DNA from: an uncultured Hymenobacter sp.
GTDB taxonomy: Bacteria > Bacteroidota > Bacteroidia > Cytophagales > Hymenobacteraceae
Length of the DNA stretch: 64,000 bases
Direction of reading: 5' to 3'
NCBI GenBank assembly: GCA_913776615.1
Contig: CAJYPK010000040.1
Coordinates: 231,860 to 295,859, forward strand
Shown one piece after another: positions 57,177-64,000 of this stretch. The translations under genes and the position numbers were made by a program. Each line of letters starts with the position of its first letter. Position 1 is the stretch's first letter. The notes below the pieces were generated by a model. The model saw nothing but the letters and a program-made list of their open reading frames with translations, was not told the origin of the DNA and did not search any database.

Positions 57177-58085
57177 ATGCTTTCCCACCCCCACGAAGTT
57201 TTCCTCGAAGTAGCCCAGCGCCTGAGTTTCACCCGGGCCGGGCAGGCGCTGTTTATTAGCCAGTCGGCGGTGAGCAAGCAGGTAAAGGCGCTGGAAGAAT
57301 ATTATAAAACGGGGCTTTTCGAGCGGCTGGGCAGCAGCGTGCAGCTCACGCCGGCGGGGCAGAAACTGTATCAAAAATTATTGCAGGCCAAGCAATTGCA
57401 GCAGGAGCTGCAGCAGGAGATGAGCGAGGCCAGTCCGGCCTTCGCGCCGGCCGTGCACTTGCTCATCGGGGCCAGCACTACCATCTCGCTCTACGTACTG
57501 CCGCCGGTGGTGGCGGCCTGGCTGCGGCAGCACCCACAGCACCAGCTCAGCCTCAAAAACCGCAACAGCGACAACATCCTCAAGGCGTTGCTGGAGCACG
57601 AGATTGAGCTGGGCATCATCGAAGGCATCCACAAAGTGAGTAACGTGACGTACACGCCACTGCTCACCGATGAGGTGGTAGCCGTGTGCGCCGCCGCCAA
57701 CCCGCTGGCTGGCCGCGAACTGGTCCCCGGCGATTTGCTCCGCATTCCGCTGGCGTTGCGCGAAGTGGGCTCGGGCACTCTGGCCGTACTCGAAGAAGCC
57801 CTCGCCACGCACGGGTTGCGGCTGGCCGCGCTGCCTGTGCGGGTGCGCCTGGGCGGCACCGAAGCCCTCAAAAATTTCATTCGCGTCGAAACGACCTGCC
57901 TGGCCTTCCTGCCCCGCCAGGCCGTGCTAAAGGAACTGGCCAGCGGCGAGCTGGCCGAAGTGAAAGTCAAAGGGTTGTTTTTAACGAGAAAATTCAATTT
58001 CATTCAGCGGCGCGGGACGGAAAATAATGGCCCGTACCGCGATTTTCTTCGCTTTACCCAACGGTATTATTCCTCAAGGGAATAG
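57177..58085 (+). CDS. LysR-type transcriptional regulator
   Basis: The 302-residue regulator has a winged helix-turn-helix (residues 4-63, FLEVAQRLSFTRAGQALFISQSAVSKQVKALEE with the usual Ser/Gln recognition helix) and a periplasmic-binding-like effector domain (from about 90, VHLLIGASTTISLYVLPP). It lies 31 bp downstream of the hypothetical gene and 65 bp upstream of threonine synthase on the same strand. This differs from the usual divergent arrangement of LysR regulators and their targets. Effector unknown. Confidence 0.93.
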   Translation: MLSHPHEVFLEVAQRLSFTRAGQALFISQSAVSKQVKALEEYYKTGLFERLGSSVQLTPAGQKLYQKLLQAKQLQQELQQEMSEASPAFAPAVHLLIGASTTISLYVLPPVVAAWLRQHPQHQLSLKNRNSDNILKALLEHEIELGIIEGIHKVSNVTYTPLLTDEVVAVCAAANPLAGRELVPGDLLRIPLALREVGSGTLAVLEEALATHGLRLAALPVRVRLGGTEALKNFIRVETTCLAFLPRQAVLKELASGELAEVKVKGLFLTRKFNFIQRRGTENNGPYRDFLRFTQRYYSSRE

Positions 58086-58138
58086 ACTATGCGAAAATCC
58101 CATTTCGCTGGGGCATAGAGCTGCGTAGTAGGCAGTCT

Positions 58139-58146
58139 GAACTTTG
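58139..58146 (+). promoter_or_regulatory. Possible -7 element before threonine synthase
   Basis: GAACTTTG is close to TAnnTTTG and ends 4 bp before the ATG at 58151, so an independent short-leader transcript is possible. Confidence 0.3.
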
Positions 58147-58150
58147 TCCC

Positions 58151-59356
58151 ATGAACCACATTGCCTTGCCGCCCCTCACGCGGCTCCACGCCCTGCACTG
58201 CGCCAATTGCAGCACGGTTTATTCGCCCTTCGAACTGCAAGGCGTGTCGGCCTGCTGCCAGCAGCCACTGGTGGCCGATTACAAGCTGCGCCGCCCGCTC
58301 AGCCGCGAGGAGGGGATTAACCTGGCCGACCATTCGATGTGGCGCTACGGTGCCCTGCTGCCCCTGCTCGATGAGGCCAACAAAGTGACGCTGGGGGAGG
58401 GCTTTACGCCGCTGCTCGCGCTGCCGCGCCTGGCCGCCCGGTACGATTTGTCTGCCCTGCTGCTCAAAGATGAGGGCCAGAACCCCACCGGCTCCTTTAA
58501 GGCGCGGGGGCTGAGCATGGCCATTTCCAAGGCCAAGGAGCTGGGAGTGGAGGGCTGCATCATTCCCACTGCCGGCAACGCGGGCGTGGCGATGGCCGCC
58601 TACTGCGCCCGCGGCGGGCTGAGCGCCACCGTGGTCATGCCGCGCCACACGCCCGAGGCATTCAAGGAAGAATGCTACTGGTACGGGGCCAGCGTAGAGC
58701 TGGTCGATGGCCTTATCAACGACTGCGCGGCCCGCGTGCGCCAGCTCAACGCCAAGGGCGAATTACTCGACATTTCCACCCTCAAGGAGCCCTACCGCCT
58801 CGAAGGCAAAAAAACGATGGGCTACGAGCTAGCTGAGCAGCTGGGCTGGGAGCTACCCGACGTGCTGCTCTACCCCGCCGGCGGCGGCACCGGCCTCATC
58901 GGCATCTGGAAGGCCTTCCAGGAAATGCAGGCCCTCGGCTGGCTGGCCCCCGATGCCAAGCTGCCGCGCATGGTGGCCGTGCAGGCCGAAAACTGCTGCC
59001 CCCTGCTCGAAACCTACCTCGGCCACCAGCCCAATTGCCTGAGCTACAACGGGCGCCCTACCCTGGCCAACGGCCTGGCCGTGCCCCGCCCGTTGGGCGA
59101 GGCTCTCATGCTCCAGGTGCTGCAAGAGTCGTGCGGCACCGTAGTAGCCATCAGCGAAGAAGAAATGCTAGCCGGGATGCGCGAGCTGGGCCGCCACGAG
59201 GGCCTGTTCGTCGCCCCCGAGGGCGCTGCCGTGTGGATGGCCGCCCGCCGCCTGCTGGCCCAGGGCTGGCTGCACCCCAGCGAGCGCATTCTGCTCCTCA
59301 ACACTGGCAGCGCCCAAAAATACCTGAGCAACGTAGCCGGCCGCGCCTGGGAGTAA
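58151..59356 (+). CDS. Threonine synthase (PLP-dependent)
   Basis: The 401-residue protein has a Zn-ribbon-like N-terminus (LHCANCSTVYSPFELQGVSACC with Cys pairs) and a PLP fold-type II domain: the PLP Lys in NPTGSFKARGLSM, PTAGNAGVAMAAY (substrate loop), GGGTGLIGIWKAF (phosphate-binding) and LNTGSAQKYLS at the end. It closely fits the threonine synthase family that forms threonine from O-phosphohomoserine. It is not in a thr operon, so a related lyase or ammonia-lyase activity is an alternative. The LysR gene upstream may regulate it. Confidence 0.88.
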   Translation: MNHIALPPLTRLHALHCANCSTVYSPFELQGVSACCQQPLVADYKLRRPLSREEGINLADHSMWRYGALLPLLDEANKVTLGEGFTPLLALPRLAARYDLSALLLKDEGQNPTGSFKARGLSMAISKAKELGVEGCIIPTAGNAGVAMAAYCARGGLSATVVMPRHTPEAFKEECYWYGASVELVDGLINDCAARVRQLNAKGELLDISTLKEPYRLEGKKTMGYELAEQLGWELPDVLLYPAGGGTGLIGIWKAFQEMQALGWLAPDAKLPRMVAVQAENCCPLLETYLGHQPNCLSYNGRPTLANGLAVPRPLGEALMLQVLQESCGTVVAISEEEMLAGMRELGRHEGLFVAPEGAAVWMAARRLLAQGWLHPSERILLLNTGSAQKYLSNVAGRAWE

Positions 59357-59364
59357 ACTCAGCC

Positions 59365-59462
59365 GTAGCGTAAGCTTTAGCTTGCGGCGAGCGCAGCGAG
59401 CAGGTGCGTAGGGGGACGTTCGCTTACGTAGCTGCTCGCCCGCAAGCTAAAGCTCACGCTAC
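59365..59462. repeat. R2 repeat (GTAGCG family), copy B
   Basis: Arms 59365-59385 and 59442-59462 begin GTAGCGTAAGCTTTAGCTTG and its complement, with one mismatch. The inner part contains the reverse complement of the AGCAGCTACGTAAGCGAACG core of copy A. It lies between thrC and the glycosyltransferase, 16 bp before the start codon of the latter. Confidence 0.92.
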
Positions 59463-59465
59463 ATT

Positions 59466-59473
59466 TACCTTTG
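59466..59473 (+). promoter_or_regulatory. -7 element of the glycosyltransferase/deacetylase gene
   Basis: TACCTTTG fits TAnnTTTG exactly and ends only 5 bp before the ATG, so the transcript is likely to have almost no leader. It begins 3 bp after repeat R2 copy B. Confidence 0.6.
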
Positions 59474-59478
59474 GGGGT

Positions 59479-61377
59479 ATGCGTATCCTGCACGTACTGT
59501 CTGCCAATTTTTTTGCCGGCTCGGTGGCGTATGCCGTGGCGCTGGCCGAGGCTCATCACCGCGAAGGCCACCAGGTATGGCTGGCCTCCGATGCGGCGGC
59601 GCTGCCTACGGTAGCCGGGCAGGTGCAATTGCCCATCAGCCAGCGCAAGTACGGGCAGCGGCTGCGCAACATTCGCGCCCTGCGCGAGCTGGTGCGTCGG
59701 CACAAGATCGACGTGGTGCACGCTCACTCGCGGGCGGCGAGCTGGGTGAGCTACTTCGCGCTGCGCGGGCTGGGGGTGCCGCTGGTGAGCACCGTGCACG
59801 GTCGGCAGCACCTGCACACTTCTACCTCGCTCTTCGACATCTACGGCCAGAAAGTCATCGCCATCTGCGAAAACCTGGCCCAGCACCTGCGCGAGGAAGT
59901 GAAAATGGCCCCGGCGAAGATTGCGGTAGTACCCAATGGCATTAATTGGGAAGTAGGAATTAAAAATGAAGAATTAAAAATTAAAAATGAAAAAATAGGG
60001 GCCTCAGATTTAATTTTTAATTCTTCATTTTTAATTCCTGATTCCCTGCGGCTGGCCTTCATCGGGCGCTTCAACGGGCCGAAGGGCGAGCGGGCGGCGG
60101 CGCTGATTCAGCACGTTTTTCCGTCGCTGCTGCGAGAGTTTACCCAGCTGCGCGTAACGCTTATCGGCGGCGAGCTGGAGCAACTGCCCGCAGCCGGCAA
60201 GGCTGCCCTGGCCGAGTTGCAACGCCAGTACGGCGAGCGCGTCGAGGTCATCGGCTTTACCGACGACGTGGTGAGCTGGCTGCGGCGTACCGACCTCGTC
60301 ATCGGGGCCGGGCGCGTGGCGATGGAAGCCCTGGGCGAGGGCCGGGCCGTGCTGGCCCTGGGCGAAGCGCTGTACGCCGGCCCCGTGTCGCCGGAAAGCT
60401 ACCCGGCGGTGGCGGCTTCCAACTTCGGCGACATCCTGCCCGAGCTGCGGCCCGCCGCGCCCTTCGACCCCGCCCCGGTGCTGGCCGATGCGCGGGCCTT
60501 TCTGGCCCAGCCGTACCGGGTAGATCCGGCCTTGCGGGCGCGGGTGCGGGCCGACTACGACCTGGCTCGCGTGGCCCGGCGGGTGCTCGGGGTGTACGAG
60601 TCGGCGCGCATGGCGCTGGCCGTGCCCGATTTTATCCCGGTGCTCATGTACCATAAGATTCCCGACCAGCCGCCCGCGACCAAGCACCAGATTTTCGTCA
60701 CGAAGGAAAATTTCGCCCGGCACCTGGCGTATTTCAAAGGGCGGGGGCTCCAGCCCCTTACGTTTCAGGACTACCAGGATTTTGCCAGGGGCCGCCGCCC
60801 GCTGGCCGAGTTTCCGCGCCGGCCGCTCATCCTTACTTTCGACGACGGCTACCTCGATAATTACACTAATCTGCTACCCCTCATGCAGCAGTACGGCTAC
60901 CGGGGCGTGCTCTACCTGCTGGGCGACTTCGAGGTGCGCTACAACCAGTGGGACTTGGCCGAAGACCCCGGCGAGCCCCGCGCCGAGCTCATGAACGAGG
61001 CCCAGAAGCGGGCCTTCGTGGCGGCGGGCTGGGAAATCGGGGCGCACACCCTCACGCACCCGCGCCTGGCGGACCTGCCCGCCGCCGAGGCCGCCCACGA
61101 AATGGCCGCCAGCAAGGCTGAGCTGGAGCGCCGGCTGGGCGTCAGCGTGCTGTCCTTCGCGTACCCCTACGGGAGCCTCAGCCCCGAAGTCAAGCGCCTG
61201 GCGGCCGAGGCGGGCTTTACCTACGCCGTGGCGACCGACAGCGGCGGCATGCACCTCGAAGACGACCGGATGCAGATTTTCCGCATCAACATGTTCCCGC
61301 ACGAGTCGGCCGGTAGCTTGTTTAAAAAAACGTCGTCGTGGTACCGCCGCTACTACCGCTGGAAACGCAAGCAGTAA
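59479..61377 (+). CDS. GT4 glycosyltransferase / polysaccharide deacetylase fusion with in-frame palindrome
   Basis: The 632-residue protein has a GT-B glycosyltransferase half (residues 1-380): MRILHVLSANFFAGSVAY, HAHSRAASWVSYFALRG, KIAVVPNGIN, then LRLAFIGRFNGPKGERAA and VIGFTDDVVSWLRRTDLVIGAG. A polysaccharide deacetylase (NodB) half (about 400-632) has MYHKIPD, LILTFDDGYLDNY and EIGAHTLTHPRLAD with the Asp-Asp and His-His metal residues. The join could couple chain synthesis to deacetylation. Residues 159-187 (GIKNEELKIKNEK to FNSSFLIPD) are an AT-rich insertion at the hinge between the two Rossmann domains. The start at ATG 59479 follows a perfect promoter element. Confidence 0.93.
   Translation: MRILHVLSANFFAGSVAYAVALAEAHHREGHQVWLASDAAALPTVAGQVQLPISQRKYGQRLRNIRALRELVRRHKIDVVHAHSRAASWVSYFALRGLGVPLVSTVHGRQHLHTSTSLFDIYGQKVIAICENLAQHLREEVKMAPAKIAVVPNGINWEVGIKNEELKIKNEKIGASDLIFNSSFLIPDSLRLAFIGRFNGPKGERAAALIQHVFPSLLREFTQLRVTLIGGELEQLPAAGKAALAELQRQYGERVEVIGFTDDVVSWLRRTDLVIGAGRVAMEALGEGRAVLALGEALYAGPVSPESYPAVAASNFGDILPELRPAAPFDPAPVLADARAFLAQPYRVDPALRARVRADYDLARVARRVLGVYESARMALAVPDFIPVLMYHKIPDQPPATKHQIFVTKENFARHLAYFKGRGLQPLTFQDYQDFARGRRPLAEFPRRPLILTFDDGYLDNYTNLLPLMQQYGYRGVLYLLGDFEVRYNQWDLAEDPGEPRAELMNEAQKRAFVAAGWEIGAHTLTHPRLADLPAAEAAHEMAASKAELERRLGVSVLSFAYPYGSLSPEVKRLAAEAGFTYAVATDSGGMHLEDDRMQIFRINMFPHESAGSLFKKTSSWYRRYYRWKRKQ
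59955..60039. repeat. AT-rich perfect inverted repeat inside the glycosyltransferase gene
   Basis: Arms of 31 bp (59955-59985 and 60009-60039; first part AGGAATTAAAAATGAAGA) are exact complements around a 23-base loop. It is much richer in A/T than the gene around it and keeps the frame. Confidence 0.93.
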
Positions 61378-61396
61378 GCCGGGCGCGGAAGAATGG

Positions 61397-62545
61397 CTAG
61401 CGGCTGGCGGCCAGTAGCCGCTTGGTTAGAAAGCCGCGCACCGGCTCATCGTAGAGCTTCAGGCACAAGTAGGCCAGCCCCAGCGACCCGGCAACCAAGG
61501 CCGCCGCGCCGGGCAGCGACTCGGCAAAAGAGAGGTTGTGATTCTTGACCCAGGCATAGTACACGTAGATAAACGGGTAGTGCACCATGTACAGGGGGTA
61601 CGAAATGGCCCCCAAAAACCGGCAAAGGCGAGTGGTGAAAGGCGTCGTAATTCTTTCGGAAGCCCCGCAGTAAACCAGCAGCGGAAAAACCACAACGCAG
61701 CAAAGCGTATCATACAGACCGTTCCACGCCAAATGCTGGCTGCCGCCCAGGCGCGGAATGGCGGCCACCACCACGATGGCCAGGCTACCCAGCCAGAACG
61801 CCCCGCGCACCGGTACCGGCCGAAATACCCGAAACAGCAGCAGCCCCGCTGAAAAGGAAAACAGCAGCCGCAGCAAGCCCCCCAGCACATTATCGCCCGT
61901 CAGGGCAAAGCCCACGCACACGTCGCCGTACGGCCCCCAGATGGCGAACGCGGCCAGGCCGCACCCCGCCAGCGCCACCACCAGGGTCAGCGCCGGGGTA
62001 GCGAGCCGGCGCAGGCACAAGGCATACAGGAGGGTGCCGACGTACTCAAAAAGCAGCGACCAGCTCGGGCCGTTGAGCGGAAACATCTCGCCCACGCCGC
62101 GAATCTCACCGGCGGGCGTGGCGGGCAGCAGGGCCGCATTCAAGAGCGTGGCCCCGGCCAGCTGCGCCCCCGAAACCTTGGATACGTCCCAGGTCGCGCA
62201 GCCCTGGAAATAAAACAAGGCCGCGCCCAGCAGCGCGCCAACAACAACCAGCGGATGCAGGCGAATAAAGCGGCGTTTGAGAAATTCCGCTACCGTCAGC
62301 CGGGGCCAGCGCGCATCGTAGGCATAGCCGACGACAAAGCCGGACAGTAGAAAAAAGAAATCGACGGCCAAGTAGCCGTGATTGATTCGTTGGTCAAGGT
62401 GGCTAGTGGCGAAAGCCTCAAATAAATGGAAGCACACCACGGTAATGGCCGCTACGCCCCGCAGACCATCCAGCACGTGGCAGTGTGGCTTGCTACCCGT
62501 CGGAATAATAGGGGAGGCATATATAGCCGGGGCGGGAGCAGGCAT
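61397..62545 (-). CDS. Acyltransferase family membrane protein (OafA/YrhL type)
   Basis: The 382-residue protein has the family-3 acyltransferase signature: CHVLDGLRGVAAITVVCFHLFE with the conserved RG and His, the AVDFFFLLSGFVVGY motif, and RRFIRLHPLVVVGALLG, followed by about ten membrane spans and a typical LYMVHYPFIYVYY near the C-terminus. It O-acylates sugars at the membrane. The neighbour on the plus strand is a glycosyltransferase/deacetylase fusion, so a shared glycan is plausible but unproven. ATG 62545 is used; the longer frame adds 30 residues without family similarity. Confidence 0.94.
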   Translation of the reverse strand: MPAPAPAIYASPIIPTGSKPHCHVLDGLRGVAAITVVCFHLFEAFATSHLDQRINHGYLAVDFFFLLSGFVVGYAYDARWPRLTVAEFLKRRFIRLHPLVVVGALLGAALFYFQGCATWDVSKVSGAQLAGATLLNAALLPATPAGEIRGVGEMFPLNGPSWSLLFEYVGTLLYALCLRRLATPALTLVVALAGCGLAAFAIWGPYGDVCVGFALTGDNVLGGLLRLLFSFSAGLLLFRVFRPVPVRGAFWLGSLAIVVVAAIPRLGGSQHLAWNGLYDTLCCVVVFPLLVYCGASERITTPFTTRLCRFLGAISYPLYMVHYPFIYVYYAWVKNHNLSFAESLPGAAALVAGSLGLAYLCLKLYDEPVRGFLTKRLLAASR

Positions 62546-62657
62546 AGGCGGTAAAAAGTAGAAAAGGCGAGCCGTACGAGCAATGATGGCTAGCAAAGCC
62601 CTGCGGTGAGATGTGCTACAAGGTATGCGCCACACCTCAAGTCCCCCGCCCCTGGGG

Positions 62658-62933
62658 CTAGCTCAACTCAGTGGCGCACCGCGCCAGTACGGCCGCGCCG
62701 GCTTCGTCGCTGAGGCCACTTATTTCCACTTTCTTAAACGGGGCCGTGTGGCCGCTCAGCAGCAATACCGCCCGCTTGGGCACGGCAAACAATTTGGCCA
62801 GGAAGGCCAGCAGTACGGCATTGGCCTGGCCCTCGTGGGGCGGGGCGGCCAGGCGCACTACCCAGCGGCCGTCGGGGCCGGGTAGTAGCTGGTTGCGGCG
62901 GGCATTGGGCTTGGCGTGCAGATGCAGAATCAT
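62658..62933 (-). CDS. DUF167 (YggU-type) family protein
   Basis: The 91-residue protein is a single DUF167 domain: MILHLHAKPNARRNQLLPG, VVRLAAPPHEGQANAVLLAFLAKLF and SGHTAPFKKVEISGL, with the conserved KPNA and P-x2-G-x-AN motifs. The role of the family is unknown. The ATG at 62933 is preferred over a TTG four codons upstream. It is 112 bp upstream of the acyltransferase gene on the same strand. Confidence 0.93.
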   Translation of the reverse strand: MILHLHAKPNARRNQLLPGPDGRWVVRLAAPPHEGQANAVLLAFLAKLFAVPKRAVLLLSGHTAPFKKVEISGLSDEAGAAVLARCATELS

Positions 62934-62984
62934 GGTGCGTGTCAAGAAAAAATGAGGCCAGGCGCTTATTCTTGACGGACGGGT

Positions 62985-63020
62985 GTAAAGAATGAGTGGG
63001 AATAAAATACCATTCTTTAC
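62985..63020. terminator. Hairpin after the endonuclease III-like gene
   Basis: A 10-bp stem GTAAAGAATG/CATTCTTTAC with a 16-base loop lies 55 bp after the stop of the minus-strand gene. No clear T tract, so function is uncertain. Confidence 0.4.
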
Positions 63021-63074
63021 CGCAAAGCTACTGGCGTCATTTCGCCCTCGGCATCTTTCTGCCCGGCCAAGCCG

Positions 63075-63833
63075 CTACCCGGCTCCCGGCGCGCCTTGCC
63101 GCTCCTGGCCCACTGGGCACACCTCCAGCATGACGCAGCGGGCGCACGCGGGCTGGTGATAATAGCAGCACTTCTGGCCGTGAAACATGAGCGCTTCGTG
63201 GTGGTCGTACACCTGCTGGGCCGTCCAGTCGGGCGGGAGCAGGGCCGACAGGAGCGCGTGGGCCGGCCCTTCGCCCACCTTGGGGCCGATGAGGCCCAGC
63301 CGCTGCGCCACGCGGTGGTGGTGGCTATCGACGGGCATGGCCGGGAGGCGCAGCTTGCTGAATAGGAGCGTAGCCGCGCTGGTCTTCGGCCCCACGCCGC
63401 TGATGCTTTCGAGCCAGGCGCGGGCCTCGGCGATGGGCCGGTCGGCCAGGAAATCGAGCGAGCAGGGCGGCAGATTTTCGTCGCCGCAGCGCCGGCTTAC
63501 CTCACGTAGCACGGCTTGGATGCGGGGTGCCTTCTGTTCGGGCCAGGTGCAGGCGCTGATGGCCCGCTGCACGTCGAGCGTGGGTGCGTCGCGTACATCT
63601 TCCCAGGTTGGAAAGGTGGCGCGTAGCTGCTGGTAAGCGCGGTGCGAGTCGGCATTTTTAGTGCGGTGCGAAAGCAAGGCGCTTATCAGCTCGCTCAGCG
63701 GATCCTTCGTGCTGAAAAATAAAAATGGTGCGCCATACTCGGCACACAGTCGCCGGTGCGCCAGCAGGGCCAGCGCCTGGCGGGCGGCAAAGTCAGGGGC
63801 CTCGGTAGCAAGGGCAGCGCGGGAGGAGGGCAT
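63075..63833 (-). CDS. Endonuclease III-type base-excision glycosylase
   Basis: The 252-residue protein has the HhH-GPD fold: the helix-hairpin-helix ESISGVGPKTSAATLLF with the catalytic Lys, and the catalytic Asp in PAMPVDSHHHRVAQRLGL. The C-terminus has the four Cys of a [4Fe-4S] cluster with C-x6-C-x2-C-x5-C spacing in CYYHQPACARCVMLEVCP. It removes oxidised pyrimidines. It could be Nth itself or one of the paralogous family members; the N-terminal part (residues 1-45) is not typical. ATG 63833 (MPSSRAALATE) is used rather than a 20-residue extension. Confidence 0.92.
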   Translation of the reverse strand: MPSSRAALATEAPDFAARQALALLAHRRLCAEYGAPFLFFSTKDPLSELISALLSHRTKNADSHRAYQQLRATFPTWEDVRDAPTLDVQRAISACTWPEQKAPRIQAVLREVSRRCGDENLPPCSLDFLADRPIAEARAWLESISGVGPKTSAATLLFSKLRLPAMPVDSHHHRVAQRLGLIGPKVGEGPAHALLSALLPPDWTAQQVYDHHEALMFHGQKCCYYHQPACARCVMLEVCPVGQERQGAPGAG

Positions 63834-64000
63834 AGAGCGAGGTGCTGAAGTAATGGAACAGGGCAAAGCGCGGCGGCGAGTGCCTGCCCGCAAAAGCAGA
63901 TGTCAGGCCCGGGCAGCATAAGCTGACCAAGCCTGACATACGGCTGAAAAGAAAGGAAGTCTTCCCGAGCTGTCGCTGTGGCGCTGGCGCGAGTTACGGC
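63834..64000. other. Right-hand edge of the window
   Basis: This 167-bp stretch upstream of the endonuclease III-like gene shows no coding region that I can support. Confidence 0.4.

Noticed and set aside
1..64000. A phage, plasmid, integrative element or dedicated defence system
   Set aside because: I looked for integrases, transposases, toxin-antitoxin pairs, restriction systems, Cas proteins and reverse transcriptases and saw none. The unusual layer is the repeats, not a gene cluster.

Overview
The window is a high-GC chromosomal segment that looks like a Cytophagales bacterium close to Hymenobacter (Bacteroidota). The signs are a SusC/SusD pair, C-terminal sorting domains of the type IX secretion system (T9SS), a TamB protein, DUF2723 and DUF3098 proteins, the ftsX-DUF3098-uppP-truB-ribF gene order, promoters of the TAnnTTTG type and a general lack of Shine-Dalgarno sequences. 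There is no transposase, integrase, phage gene, CRISPR array, tRNA or rRNA that I can recognise. The genus is an inference from these family traits, not from a marker gene.

Layout. 1-3503: a membrane-protein cluster (DUF4129, a multi-span protein, a SpoIIM-type protein, and a divergent RDD protein). 3585-10859: susD, susC, a sensor kinase and a response regulator, all on the minus strand. 10976-19574: a secreted Pro/Gly-rich protein, a GNAT-nitrilase fusion, and a 3-oxoacid CoA-transferase locus (scoA/scoB) that is split by a beta-lactamase-fold gene and preceded by two tandem paralogous surface proteins. 19650-28563: ribF, truB, uppP, DUF3098, ftsX and tamB. 28841-36598: housekeeping genes (tsaD, smpB, an NlpC/P60 protein, ung, apaG, two methyltransferases, kdsA, coiled-coil proteins). 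36979-50518: a GH3/serine-hydrolase fusion, a Tat-exported serine hydrolase, an acyl-CoA ligase, a DUF2723 membrane protein and two T9SS substrates, one a subtilase. 50983-63833: an alpha-2-macroglobulin, a LysR regulator with a threonine synthase, a glycosyltransferase/polysaccharide deacetylase fusion, an acyltransferase, a DUF167 protein and an endonuclease III-like protein.

The most unusual layer is between the genes. At least six unrelated families of inverted repeats occupy the intergenic spaces. The main one (R1, seven copies, outer end CCGCAGATTTAACGG) sits directly against start or stop codons. It occurs twice as an inverted pair with the same ends facing outward. One pair encloses only 46 bp; the other encloses the entire beta-lactamase-fold gene that separates scoA from scoB, which suggests a repeat-bounded cassette. 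A further AT-rich perfect 31-bp inverted repeat is inserted in frame inside the glycosyltransferase gene, exactly at the hinge between its two Rossmann domains.

Functionally the coding part is mostly envelope biology (nutrient uptake, outer-membrane biogenesis, peptidoglycan and polysaccharide turnover, surface proteases) plus core tRNA, DNA-repair and cofactor genes. Many start codons were moved inward from the longest open frame to fit signal peptides, family N-termini or promoters; each such choice is explained in the entry.
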